Source of the DNA: Microbacterium sp. T2.11-28
GTDB taxonomy: Bacteria; Actinomycetota; Actinomycetes; Actinomycetales; Microbacteriaceae
Reading direction: 5' to 3'
NCBI RefSeq assembly: GCF_950097975.1
Contig: NZ_CATNHF010000029.1
Location: forward strand, 62,001 to 126,000
DNA length: 64,000 nucleotides
Shown: positions 32,315 through 40,329 of the stretch, one piece after another
How positions within the stretch are numbered: position 1 is the first letter of the stretch
Layout of the letters: each line of letters starts with the position of its first letter
Notes under the pieces: model-generated
The model's database searches: none
The model's input: the letters and a program-made list of their open reading frames with translations, nothing else
What the model was told of the DNA's origin: nothing
Program-made: the position numbers and the translations under genes

Positions 32315-32587
32315 TTACTCGTCGTGGTCGGTCGTCAGCAGTTCGGCGAGGGCGTCGAGGACGTTCTCGGCACCCTCCCCGTCGGCGGTGAGGGTGAGGT
32401 AGTCGCCCTTCTCGGCGCCCAGGGCGATGATCCCGAGGATGCTCGCGGCGTTGACGGGCGCTCCGGAGCCCTTCGAGACGGTGACCGGGATCCCGGCCTC
32501 CTTCACGGCCTGGGCGAACAGCTTCGCGGGGCGGGCGTGCAGACCGTGGGACGAGCCGATGCGGACGGTGCGGGACGCGACGGTCAT
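32315..32587 (-). CDS. ptsH: HPr phosphocarrier protein
   Basis: A 90-residue PTS carrier. His17 in GLHARPA accepts phosphate from EI. Ser49 in AASIL occupies the regulatory serine region, but no HPr kinase is seen in this window. The ATG overlaps the stop of the upstream IIB gene by four bases. Confidence 0.95.
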   Translation of the reverse strand: MTVASRTVRIGSSHGLHARPAKLFAQAVKEAGIPVTVSKGSGAPVNAASILGIIALGAEKGDYLTLTADGEGAENVLDALAELLTTDHDE

Positions 32588-32928
32588 GCGTGTTCCTCTC
32601 GGTGGGCGCGGTGGGGGTCCGCCGCGGCGGTCATGGCCTCGTCGACGAGCGCGAGCGTGCGCGAGCCGTCGAAGTCGGTGAAGATGTCCGGCGGCAGGAG
32701 CACGACTCGGGTGCCGCGCGGGGCGGCGTCGCGCTGGATGCGCTCGATGGCGTGCTGCAGGTGAGGACCGACGAGCACCACGTCCGCGGCGTCCAGGTCG
32801 ATCGGCAGCGACTGCTCGGTGCCGGCGACCGCGCTGATGTCGCGACCGCGGTCATGTGCCGCATGCCGGACGCGCTGTGCCACGAACGTGCTCGACGCTC
32901 CCGCGCCGCACACCACGAGGATCCTCAT
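32584..32928 (-). CDS. Stand-alone PTS IIB-like protein (lactose/cellobiose fold)
   Basis: A 114-residue protein opening MRILVVCGAGASSTF, with Cys8 in the phosphocysteine loop of the lactose/chitobiose IIB fold. It is the first gene of the mannitol operon, behind AAGGAGG six to seven bases before the ATG. MtlA already has its own IIB domain, and no partner IIC or IIA for this one is present, so it may serve a permease elsewhere or act as a phosphorylation-dependent signal to the regulator. The domain call is firm, the role is open. Confidence 0.82.
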   Translation of the reverse strand: MRILVVCGAGASSTFVAQRVRHAAHDRGRDISAVAGTEQSLPIDLDAADVVLVGPHLQHAIERIQRDAAPRGTRVVLLPPDIFTDFDGSRTLALVDEAMTAAADPHRAHREEHA

Positions 32929-32955
32929 CGATCCGCCTCCTTCGGCCCCATTCTT

Positions 32956-32966
32956 GTGAAAGCGCT
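32956..32966. promoter_or_regulatory. cre-like sequence before the mannitol operon
   Basis: GTGAAAGCGCT matches 10 of 11 positions of the catabolite-response core known for LacI-family regulators. It sits 28 bases before the IIB-like gene start. A chance match is possible. Confidence 0.3.
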
Positions 32967-32986
32967 GAGAGCGGACAACCACGCCT

Positions 32987-33006
32987 GTTTCCGCGGGGGC
33001 GGAAAC
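32987..33006. promoter_or_regulatory. Perfect 8-bp inverted repeat, candidate MtlR operator
   Basis: GTTTCCGC, four G, then GCGGAAAC, in the 109-base gap between the divergent PTS operon and mtlR. An outer repeat ACAACCACG (32975) and CGTGGTTG (33021-33028) brackets it, so the whole site is nested and nearly symmetrical. This is where a PRD regulator controlling both directions would be expected to bind. Confidence 0.5.
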
Positions 33007-33037
33007 CCCCGGCGGTGGCCCGTGGTTGACTGGTCCG

Positions 33038-34966
33038 GTGAGCAGAGCCCGCCAGGATCGCGTCCTCGGACTGCTGGCGCGCACTCCGGAGTGGACCACC
33101 GCCGCCGAATTGGCGGACGCCGTCGGGGTGACGCCCCGCAGCATCCGCTCCTACGTGACCGCGATCAACGCGCGCGTGCCCGACGGCGTGGCGATCGAGT
33201 CCGGGCCCCAGGGCTACCGAGCGGGGGCGGATGTCGCGGCCGCGCAGCGGGCGGGCGGAGTGGAGGCGGGCACGCCCCGCGACCGGCTGCACCGCCTCGT
33301 GCGGGCCGTGCTGGCCGCTCCCGACGGCATCGACGTCTTCGAGACGGCCGACCTCTTCCACGTCAGTCCCGCCACCCTCGATGCGGACCTCGCGCGGGTG
33401 CGCGCGCTGCTGGGCGGCACCGAGCTCGTGCTGGAGCGCACGGCGGCGCGGGCCCGGCTGCGCGGCACGGAGATGGCGCAGCGGCGTCTGCTCAGCCGCC
33501 TCGCCCACGACGAGACCGAGGACGGCGCCTTCGATCTCGACGCGCTGCGCCGGGCGCTCGGCGAGGACTCCATCGGAGCGGCGGCGTTCGGCCCCTTCAA
33601 GGCGGACCTCGTCGCCGGGCTCACCGAGCTGGGCTACTTCGTCAACGAGTTCGGCATCGGCGACGTCATGATGCACGTGGCCATCGCCGCCGACCGGGTC
33701 GCGCGGGACCACGGCCTCGACGAGGCGGGCATGTCGGAGGGAGGCGAGGCCGCCGTCCGCATCGAGGCCCTCATCGACCGGCTCAGCATCGCCCACCTGG
33801 GCGTCTCCTTCGGCACGGGCGACCTGCGTCACCTCGCCGCGCTCGTCCAGAGCCGCGTGGTGGCCCCCGGCGCCGCCGAGCCGGCCGCGGTCATCCGGGA
33901 AAGGCTCGATCCGGAGGTCGAGGACGCCGTGCGCGACGTCGTGGCGAGGGCGGCGGCGGAGTTCCAGGTCGACATCGACCACGAGGACTTCGTGCTGCGC
34001 CTGGCCCTCCACGTGCAGAACCTCCGCCTCCGCGCGCAGGAGCAGGCCTGGTCGCGCAATCCGCTCACGCGCTCGCTGAAGACGACCTACCCGATGATCT
34101 TCGAGGTCGCCGTGTTCATCTCCGACGGGCTCCGCGGACTCCTGGGGATCTCCCTCATGGACGATGAGATCGCCTACATCGCGATGCACGTGGGCGGCCG
34201 GCTCGAGCGCAGCCGCCGCGCGGGCACCGTCCTGTCGGCGACCATCGTGTGCCCGGGGTACTACGAGCTGCACGAGCTGCTGCGCTCGAGCATCGCGCAG
34301 TCGCTCGGGCAGGCCGTGACGGTCGTCGGCGTCGAGACGCGCGTCGATCCCGACTGGGCCTCGATCGACACCGATCTGGTGCTGACGACGATCGATCCGC
34401 CGGTGCCCGGGGACCGCTTCGTGCGGATCCAGCCCTTCCTCACCGAGGCCGACGTCGAGCGCGTCCAGGCCGCCGCGGGCCGCGTGCGGCGGGGACGCCG
34501 GCTGGCGCGCCTGCGCGCCGAGCTCGAGCGCTACTTCGCCGCCGACGCGTTCGTGCACGGGCTGACGGCCGCCGAGGGCGAGGAGGGCGTCATCACGCGT
34601 CTGGGCGCACTGCTGGTGCGCCAGGGCGTCATCGACGACGACTACGTGCAGCGCACCCTCGAACGGGAGCGGCTGTCGTCGACGGCCTTCTCGGATGCCC
34701 TCGCCGTGCCGCACGCGCTCGGCATGACCGCCACCCGCACCGCGATCGCCGTGGGGATCGCCGACCCGTCGATCCCGTGGGGGGACGGACGGGTCCAGGT
34801 GGTCGCGATGGTCGCGTTCAGCGAGTCCGACCGCGCGGCGTTCCAGACCGTGTTCGAGCAGCTCGTCGAGGTGTTCAGCGAGCGGGACAGCGTGCAGCGG
34901 ATCGTCCGGAAGGGCACCACGTTCGGCGCGTTCCTCGACGAGCTCGTCGCCGTCGTCGACGGCTGA
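33038..34966 (+). CDS. mtlR: PRD-domain transcriptional regulator of the mannitol operon
   Basis: A 642-residue BglG/MtlR-type activator. Order: N-terminal helix-turn-helix (RVLGLLARTPEWTTAAELAD, residues 6-45), two PTS regulation domains (about 90-410, with conserved histidines in HLGVSFGTGDLRH and IAMHVGGRLERS), a IIB-like segment (410-500) and a mannitol/fructose IIA-like domain with LAVPHALG near the end. Activity should follow phosphorylation by HPr and IIB. It is divergent from the PTS operon. GTG 33038 is the likely start; TTG 33026 is the alternative. Confidence 0.88.
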   Translation: MSRARQDRVLGLLARTPEWTTAAELADAVGVTPRSIRSYVTAINARVPDGVAIESGPQGYRAGADVAAAQRAGGVEAGTPRDRLHRLVRAVLAAPDGIDVFETADLFHVSPATLDADLARVRALLGGTELVLERTAARARLRGTEMAQRRLLSRLAHDETEDGAFDLDALRRALGEDSIGAAAFGPFKADLVAGLTELGYFVNEFGIGDVMMHVAIAADRVARDHGLDEAGMSEGGEAAVRIEALIDRLSIAHLGVSFGTGDLRHLAALVQSRVVAPGAAEPAAVIRERLDPEVEDAVRDVVARAAAEFQVDIDHEDFVLRLALHVQNLRLRAQEQAWSRNPLTRSLKTTYPMIFEVAVFISDGLRGLLGISLMDDEIAYIAMHVGGRLERSRRAGTVLSATIVCPGYYELHELLRSSIAQSLGQAVTVVGVETRVDPDWASIDTDLVLTTIDPPVPGDRFVRIQPFLTEADVERVQAAAGRVRRGRRLARLRAELERYFAADAFVHGLTAAEGEEGVITRLGALLVRQGVIDDDYVQRTLERERLSSTAFSDALAVPHALGMTATRTAIAVGIADPSIPWGDGRVQVVAMVAFSESDRAAFQTVFEQLVEVFSERDSVQRIVRKGTTFGAFLDELVAVVDG

Positions 34967-34975
34967 GCGCGCCGC

Positions 34976-35545
34976 TCAGCGCTCGAGCCGGCGCTGGAGG
35001 CCGAGCCGGACGGCAGGCCACTCGTGGGGCAGGATCGAGTAGACCACCGTGTCGCGGAGGCTGCCGTCGGGCCCGAGCCGGTGGTTGCGCAGCACACCGT
35101 CCTGCCGTGCCCCCAGCCGCTCGATCGCGGCGCGGGACGGGCGGTTGTGCCAGTGGGTGCGGAACTCCACCGCGATCGCGTCGCACGTCTCGAAGGCGTG
35201 CGTCAGCAGCAGGAGCTTGGCGGCGGTGTTGACCGCGGTGCGCTGCACCGAACGGGCGATCCACGTGTAGCCGATCTCGACGTGGCGGTTGGCCTGGTCG
35301 ATCTCGCAGAACGTCGTCATCCCCACCGCGCGACCGCTCGACACGACCGCCCAGGGGTTCATCCGGCCCGCGTCACGCTCGGCGAGCCGCCGGTCGATCT
35401 CCTCCGGCACCGAGACCGGGACCGACGTGTACCACGCGTAGTCGAGCCCTTCGCGCGCGGCGGTCAGGTCGTTCGCGTGGCGGGGCTCCAGCGGCTCCAG
35501 CCGCACGTGGTCGTTCTTGAGGGCGATCGGTTCGGTCAGCAGCAC
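34976..35545 (-). CDS. GNAT family N-acetyltransferase (RimJ/RimL-like)
   Basis: A 189-residue acetyltransferase opening with NDHVRLEPLEPRHANDL and carrying HVEIGYTWIARSVQRTAVNTAAKLLLL in two pieces, the acetyl-CoA loop region. The family acetylates ribosomal or other protein N-termini and small amines; the target is unknown. It is convergent with mtlR at nine bases and has its own TAGGCT box. Confidence 0.85.
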   Translation of the reverse strand: MLLTEPIALKNDHVRLEPLEPRHANDLTAAREGLDYAWYTSVPVSVPEEIDRRLAERDAGRMNPWAVVSSGRAVGMTTFCEIDQANRHVEIGYTWIARSVQRTAVNTAAKLLLLTHAFETCDAIAVEFRTHWHNRPSRAAIERLGARQDGVLRNHRLGPDGSLRDTVVYSILPHEWPAVRLGLQRRLER

Positions 35546-35551
35546 GTCCCG

Positions 35552-35557
35552 AGCCTA
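35552..35557 (-). promoter_or_regulatory. -10 box, leaderless type, second acetyltransferase
   Basis: TAGGCT on the minus strand, six bases before the GTG at 35545. Confidence 0.5.
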
Positions 35558-35570
35558 GCGGCGGGGCTGC

Positions 35571-35623
35571 GTGTCCCACTTCCGGTCGCATTCGGGTAGC
35601 GAGGACGACCGGAAGTGGGACAC
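35571..35623. repeat. 18-bp perfect inverted repeat
   Basis: GTGTCCCACTTCCGGTCG (35571-35588) is perfectly complementary to 35606-35623 across 17 bases. It lies between the acetyltransferase promoter and the end of the phosphosugar mutase gene. It could act as terminator of the mutase transcript or as a mobile palindromic repeat. Confidence 0.75.
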
Positions 35624-35671
35624 GGAGCACCGGAAGTGGGACACGGAGCGCCGGAAGTGGGACGCGGAGTC
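35609..35671. repeat. Three tandem 21-bp repeats
   Basis: The right arm of the inverted repeat is iterated: CCGGAAGTGGGACACGGAGC begins at 35609, 35630 and 35651, with copies two and three differing at one to three bases. The third copy runs into the stop codon of the mutase gene. There are no spacers, so it is not a CRISPR array. Confidence 0.85.
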
Positions 35672-37352
35672 AGGCCTGCGCCGCGGCGAGGAGGGCCCGG
35701 GCGCCCGCCTCGATCGCCGCCAGGCGGTCGGCGGCGTCGGCGGTCGAGGTGCCCCGCACGTCGAGGTAGACCTTCAGCTTGGGCTCGGTCCCGCTCGGGC
35801 GCACGATCACGCGCGAGCCGTCGGCGAGCCACAGGCGCAGCACGTCGCTCGGCGGGAGTCCGTCGACCCCGGTCAGCAGGTCGTCGATCCGCTCGACCGC
35901 GACGCCTCCGACGTGCGCCGGCGGCGCGGCCCGCAGCGCGGACATGATGCGCCCGATGAGCGACAGGTCCACGACCCGCACCGACACCTGACCCGAGGCG
36001 AAGACGCCGAAGGTCTCGTCGAACTGCCGCATGAGGTCGGCGAGGGTGCGTCCCTGCTCCCGCGCCTCGGCGATGAGCCCGAGCATCGCCACCGCCGCCG
36101 AGATGCCGTCCTTGTCGCGCACGGTCTCGGGGTTGACGAGGTAGCCGAGCGCCTCCTCGAAGCCGAAGACGATCCCGGGCGCGCGCGAGATCCACTTGAA
36201 TCCCGTCAGGGTCGCGTGGAAGCCGAGCCCGTAGTGCTCGGCGACCGCCTGGAGGCCCGGCGAGGAGACGAGCGAGCAGGCCAGCGCCCCGCCGCCGCCG
36301 GCCGAGGCGGCCCGTGCGGCGCGCCAGCCGAGCAGCAGTCCCACCTCGTTGCCGGTGAGGCGCCGCCAGCCCTCCGGTGCGCCCGGATCGGGCACGGCGA
36401 CGGCGAGGCGGTCGGCGTCGGGGTCGTTGGCGATGATGAACTCCGCATCCGCGGCGCGCGCCGTCGCGTACGACAGGTCCATCGCGCCCGGCTCCTCGGG
36501 GTTGGGGAACGACACCGTCGGGAACGCGCCGTCGGGCTCGATCTGCTCGGCGACGACCGTCGGCAGCGGATACCCCGCGGCGAGGAGGATCCGCTCGAGG
36601 GTCTCGTGGCCCACGCCGTGCATGGCCGTGTAGACCCAGTTCATTCCGGCGGCTCCCGCAGGGGCGGGCGCGACGGTCGCGGTTGCGGCGACGTAGGCGT
36701 CGACGACCGACTCGTCGGCGATCTCGTACGCGCCGCGGGGGAGCGCGCCGATGTCGCCGGCCGCGGCCACCTCGAGGATGCGGGCTGCGATGGCGGCATC
36801 GGCGGGCGAGACGATCTGCGACCCGCCGTCGCGTCCGCCCAGGTACACCTTGTAGCCGTTGTCGTCGGGCGGGTTGTGGGATGCGGTCACCATGACGCCG
36901 GCCGCGGCGTCCAGATGCCGGACGGCGAAGGCGAGCACCGGCGTGGGCAGCAGGCGCGGCAGGAGCACGGCCCGCAGACCCGCCCCGGCGAACAGCTCCG
37001 CGCTGTCGCGGGCGAAGACGTCCGAGTTGCGGCGTCCGTCGTAGCCGACGACCACCGTCGGGCGGGCATCCTCCGACGTCTCCCGCAGATATCGGGCCAG
37101 ACCGGCGGCCGCCTGCGCGACGAGGACCCGGTTCATGCGGTTGGAGCCGGCCCCCAGGCGCCCGCGGAGACCGGCGGTGCCGAACTCGAGCCGTGCGCCG
37201 AAGCGGTCGGCGAGCTCGGCGCGCGCGGCGTCCTCGCCGGCGTCGGCCGCGGCGATGAGCGCGGACAGCTCGGCGCGCGTGGCCTCGTCGGGATCCTGCG
37301 CGAGCCAGGCGCGCGCCGCCTCGATCGTCGACGGCGCGGGGGAGGCGCCCAT
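35670..37352 (-). CDS. Phosphosugar mutase (phosphomannomutase/phosphopentomutase type)
   Basis: A 560-residue alpha-D-phosphohexomutase-fold enzyme. The phosphoserine loop is TASHNPPDDNGYKVY, the metal loop DPDADRLAV, the sugar loop GFEEALGY, and the phosphate loop RPSGTEPK ends the protein. It starts on the last base of the purine nucleoside phosphorylase stop (TGATG). That coupling makes interconversion of (deoxy)ribose 1- and 5-phosphates the likely job, as proposed for PmmB-type genes beside deoD; hexose phosphates remain possible. Confidence 0.88.
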   Translation of the reverse strand: MGASPAPSTIEAARAWLAQDPDEATRAELSALIAAADAGEDAARAELADRFGARLEFGTAGLRGRLGAGSNRMNRVLVAQAAAGLARYLRETSEDARPTVVVGYDGRRNSDVFARDSAELFAGAGLRAVLLPRLLPTPVLAFAVRHLDAAAGVMVTASHNPPDDNGYKVYLGGRDGGSQIVSPADAAIAARILEVAAAGDIGALPRGAYEIADESVVDAYVAATATVAPAPAGAAGMNWVYTAMHGVGHETLERILLAAGYPLPTVVAEQIEPDGAFPTVSFPNPEEPGAMDLSYATARAADAEFIIANDPDADRLAVAVPDPGAPEGWRRLTGNEVGLLLGWRAARAASAGGGGALACSLVSSPGLQAVAEHYGLGFHATLTGFKWISRAPGIVFGFEEALGYLVNPETVRDKDGISAAVAMLGLIAEAREQGRTLADLMRQFDETFGVFASGQVSVRVVDLSLIGRIMSALRAAPPAHVGGVAVERIDDLLTGVDGLPPSDVLRLWLADGSRVIVRPSGTEPKLKVYLDVRGTSTADAADRLAAIEAGARALLAAAQA

Positions 37353-38185
37353 CACAGCTCGCCGATCACACGGGCCAGGAGCGCCGAGATCACCGGCTCC
37401 GCCTGCTGGCCGGCCTCGATCACCTCCTGGTGGCTGAGCGGCGTCGTCTGGATGCCCGCGGCCATGTTGGTGATGAGCGAGAAGCCGAGCACCTCCATGC
37501 CCGCCTGGCGAGCGGCGATCGCCTCGAGGGCCGTCGACATGCCGACGATGTGGCCGCCGATCGTCTTGGCCATGCGCACCTCGGCCGGCGTCTCGTACTG
37601 CGGGCCGCGGAACTGGCAGTAGACGCCCTCGTCCAGGGACGGGTCGATCCGCCGGGCGAGGTCGCGCAGCCGCGTCGAGTAGAGGTCGGTCAGGTCGATG
37701 AAGGTCGCCCCCTCCAGGGGCGAGTCGCCGGTGAGGTTGATGTGGTCGCTGATGAGCACCGGGGTGCCCGGCTTCCAGGTGGGCTTGATGCCGCCGGCGC
37801 CGTTGGTGAGCACCATCGTGCGGGCGCCCGCGGCGGCGGCGGTCCGCACGCTGTGCACGACGCGGCGCACGCCGTGGCCCTCGTAGTAGTGGGTCCGCGC
37901 GCCGATCACGAGCACCCGCCTGCCCGACGGGGTCACCACGCTGCGCAGCGAGCCGACGTGGCCGGCGAGTGCAGGCTTGCTGAAACCGGTGACGTCCGTC
38001 GCGGCGAGGGTGGCGGTCGTCTCGCCGATGAGGTCGGCGGCCTTGCCCCAGCCGCTGCCGAGGGTGAGGGCGATGTCGTGCCGGTCGACGCCGGTGAGCC
38101 GGGCGATGTCGTCGGCTGCGCGTGCCGCGACCTCGAACGGGTCGGTGGCGGGATCGTCGAGCGGGTGGTGGATCGTGTCGGACAT
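37352..38185 (-). CDS. punA: Purine nucleoside phosphorylase
   Basis: A 277-residue phosphorylase of the trimeric type (PNP/MTAP family), splitting inosine, guanosine and deoxy forms to base and (deoxy)ribose 1-phosphate. ALTLGSGWG, the phosphate-site RTHYYEGHG, LTNGAGGIK and the base-binding STALEAIAARQAGMEVLGFSLITN region, quoted in part, are all present. It precedes the mutase in a two-gene operon behind a TAGAGT box. It completes the purine branch of the operon at 13.6-21.8 kb. Confidence 0.94.
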   Translation of the reverse strand: MSDTIHHPLDDPATDPFEVAARAADDIARLTGVDRHDIALTLGSGWGKAADLIGETTATLAATDVTGFSKPALAGHVGSLRSVVTPSGRRVLVIGARTHYYEGHGVRRVVHSVRTAAAAGARTMVLTNGAGGIKPTWKPGTPVLISDHINLTGDSPLEGATFIDLTDLYSTRLRDLARRIDPSLDEGVYCQFRGPQYETPAEVRMAKTIGGHIVGMSTALEAIAARQAGMEVLGFSLITNMAAGIQTTPLSHQEVIEAGQQAEPVISALLARVIGEL

Positions 38186-38191
38186 GAGCCC

Positions 38192-38197
38192 ACTCTA
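38192..38197 (-). promoter_or_regulatory. -10 box, leaderless type, purine nucleoside phosphorylase
   Basis: TAGAGT on the minus strand, six bases before the ATG at 38185. Confidence 0.5.
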
Positions 38198-38265
38198 GGA
38201 ACACCGAAGCCGGGGTGCCAGGAGCGCCCGCCGTGAGCGTGGCTGAAGGTGCCCCGGAGCCCTGA

Positions 38266-38271
38266 GACAAT
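38266..38271 (+). promoter_or_regulatory. -10-like box for the LpdA-like gene
   Basis: GACAAT, seven bases before ATG 38279. It forms the left half of a small palindrome GACAA-TGG-TTGTC ending at the start codon. Confidence 0.4.
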
Positions 38272-38278
38272 GGTTGTC

Positions 38279-39748
38279 ATGTCCTCACCGAGCCTCCCGT
38301 CCGTGAGCTTCGAGCGCACCCAGTCCGTCGCCGTCCTCGGCGGTGGCCCCGGAGGGTACGAGGCGGCGCTGGCCGCGGCGCAGCTGGGCGCGGAGGTCAC
38401 CCTCGTCGAACGCGCGGGCGTGGGAGGGTCGGCCGTCATCACCGACGTCGTCCCCTCCAAGAGCCTCATCGCGACCGCCGACGCCGCCGTCGCGATCTCG
38501 GAGGCGTCCGACCTGGGCGTGCAGCTGTTCGCGAAGACCGACAGCGGCAAGCCGCTCAAGCCCGAGGTGGCCATCAACCTCGCCGCGGTCAACAAGCGGC
38601 TGCTGTCGCTGGCCCGCCAGCAGTCGGACGACATGCGCGCGCAGCTCGTCGAAGCCGGCGTGCGCATCCTCTCGGGCCACGGGCGCATCGACGGCACGCA
38701 CGCCGTGGTCGTCTCGACCGGGCCGGGAGGGACCGACTTCGACCGGATCGAGGCGGACACCCTCGTGGTGTCGGTGGGGGCCTCGCCGCGCGAGCTCGAC
38801 AGCGCCAAGCCCGACGGCGAGCGGATCCTCACGTGGACGCAGCTCTACGACATGAAGGCGCTGCCGGCGCACCTGATCGTGGTCGGATCCGGCGTGACCG
38901 GTGCGGAGTTCGCATCGGCGTACATGAACCTCGGCGCGAAGGTCACCCTGATCTCCAGCCGCGATCAGGTCCTCCCGGGCGAGGACCGCGACGCCGCGAC
39001 GGTGCTCGAGAAGGTCTTCACGCGCGGCGGCATGACGGTGCTCTCGAAGTCCCGCGCCGAGCGGGTCGAACGGGTCGGCGACGGGGTCGTCGTGACGCTC
39101 TCCGACGGGCGCACCGTCGAGGGCAGCCACTGCCTCATGGCCGTCGGATCGGTCCCCAACACCGCCGGCATCGGCCTCGAGGAGGCCGGCGTGCAGCTGA
39201 CCGACTCGGGACACATCCGGGTGAACCGCGTCGCGCGCACCTCGGTGCCGAACATCTACGCGGCGGGGGACTGCACCACCTTCGTCCCGCTGGCCTCCGT
39301 CGCCTCGATGCAGGGGCGCACCGCGATCTTCCACGCGCTGGGCGACACCGTGATCCCGCTGGAGCGCCGCCGCATCACGGCGAACATCTTCACGGCGCCG
39401 GAGATCGCGACGGTCGGCCGGCAGGAGAAGGACGTCGAGTCCGGCGCCATCAACGGCTACGTCTACAAGCTGCCGCTGGCCGCCAACGCGCGCGCCAAGA
39501 TGATGGGCATCAAGGACGGCTTCGTCAAGCTGATCGCCCGCGAGGGATCGGGCACGGTGATCGGCGGTGTCATCGTCGGACCCCGGGCTTCGGAGCTCAT
39601 CTACCCGATCGCGATCGCCGTCGAGCGGCGCATGACCGTCGACCAGGTGTCGCGCGTGTTCGCGGTGTACCCGTCGCTGTCGGGCTCGATCACCGACGCC
39701 ACCCGCGCGATGCACCTCGTGAACCGCGACGACGACTTCTTCGGCTGA
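38279..39748 (+). CDS. lpdA: LpdA-like NAD(P)H quinone reductase (flavoprotein disulfide reductase family)
   Basis: A 489-residue two-dinucleotide-domain flavoprotein. The FAD loop LGGGPGGYEAALAAAQLG, the second loop VVGSGVTGAEFASAY and the C-terminal dimer domain are those of lipoamide dehydrogenase. At the redox site, however, it reads GVGGSAVITDVVPSKS, with no cysteine pair, so it cannot reduce a disulfide. M. tuberculosis LpdA (Rv3303c) similarly lacks dihydrolipoamide activity and reduces quinones. ATG 38279 is preferred; GTG 38249 and ATG 38270 are in frame. Confidence 0.85.
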   Translation: MSSPSLPSVSFERTQSVAVLGGGPGGYEAALAAAQLGAEVTLVERAGVGGSAVITDVVPSKSLIATADAAVAISEASDLGVQLFAKTDSGKPLKPEVAINLAAVNKRLLSLARQQSDDMRAQLVEAGVRILSGHGRIDGTHAVVVSTGPGGTDFDRIEADTLVVSVGASPRELDSAKPDGERILTWTQLYDMKALPAHLIVVGSGVTGAEFASAYMNLGAKVTLISSRDQVLPGEDRDAATVLEKVFTRGGMTVLSKSRAERVERVGDGVVVTLSDGRTVEGSHCLMAVGSVPNTAGIGLEEAGVQLTDSGHIRVNRVARTSVPNIYAAGDCTTFVPLASVASMQGRTAIFHALGDTVIPLERRRITANIFTAPEIATVGRQEKDVESGAINGYVYKLPLAANARAKMMGIKDGFVKLIAREGSGTVIGGVIVGPRASELIYPIAIAVERRMTVDQVSRVFAVYPSLSGSITDATRAMHLVNRDDDFFG

Positions 39749-39763
39749 GTCGCCGCTGCGCGG

Positions 39764-40270
39764 TCACTCGTTGCTGATCGTGAGCTCCTGCATCAGGCGG
39801 ACGTAGGCGTAGGTCGCGGTCTCGCTGCGCGCCTCGATGAGCGCGGAGGAGCCGACCCGTCCGTCCAGATCGATCTCGTGGACGTCCTCGTCGCAGGCGA
39901 TCTCGGCCCCGAACGAGTCGGACTCTGTCGCGTCGCCGGTCGTCGCGAAGACGGTGACGGCGACCTCCACCGTGCCGCCGCCGTAGCAGGAGGCGTCCGC
40001 GCGGGTGAGGGTGGCGTCGGCGGGGAACTCCAGACGGACGCTGCCGGCGGGATCGTCCTCGCCGTCGTCGTCGACCACGGTCGGGTCCACGAGGAGGGTC
40101 GCCGTGCCGGCGGCGCCGGGGCCGTCGGACTCGTCGGCCTGCACGCCCTCGACCCATTCGCGGGCCGCGTCGAGGTCGACCGCGGGCGTCGCCGCCCCGC
40201 ACGAGGCGAGCAGAAGTCCCCCCGTGGCGGCCACGGCCAGGGCGGTCAGGCGTGTGGTCAGGCGTCTCAT
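39764..40270 (-). CDS. Putative secreted lipoprotein
   Basis: 168 residues with a lipoprotein signal ending LLLASC (Cys about 25). The mature part is acidic and low in complexity, with one cysteine pair (ASCYGG and IACDED) that could form a disulfide, and ends TYAYVRLMQELTISNE. I recognise no family. It has its own TAGCGT box and is convergent with the LpdA-like gene at 15 bases. Confidence 0.75.
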   Translation of the reverse strand: MRRLTTRLTALAVAATGGLLLASCGAATPAVDLDAAREWVEGVQADESDGPGAAGTATLLVDPTVVDDDGEDDPAGSVRLEFPADATLTRADASCYGGGTVEVAVTVFATTGDATESDSFGAEIACDEDVHEIDLDGRVGSSALIEARSETATYAYVRLMQELTISNE

Positions 40271-40276
40271 CTGCCC

Positions 40277-40282
40277 ACGCTA
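40277..40282 (-). promoter_or_regulatory. -10 box, leaderless type, lipoprotein gene
   Basis: TAGCGT on the minus strand, six bases before the ATG at 40270. Confidence 0.5.
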
Positions 40283-40329
40283 ACCCGCGAGGGCGGTGTT
40301 GTCAGCAGGCCCCGGCGCGTCGGCGCGGG

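Noticed and set aside
33081..33110. ACTCCGGAGT in mtlR as a fourth palindromic element
   Set aside because: Only the 10-base core is present; there is no second arm at the 54-base distance, and it is coding sequence.
35609..35671. Possible CRISPR-like array of 21-bp repeats
   Set aside because: Units are directly adjacent with no spacers, and no cas gene is near.
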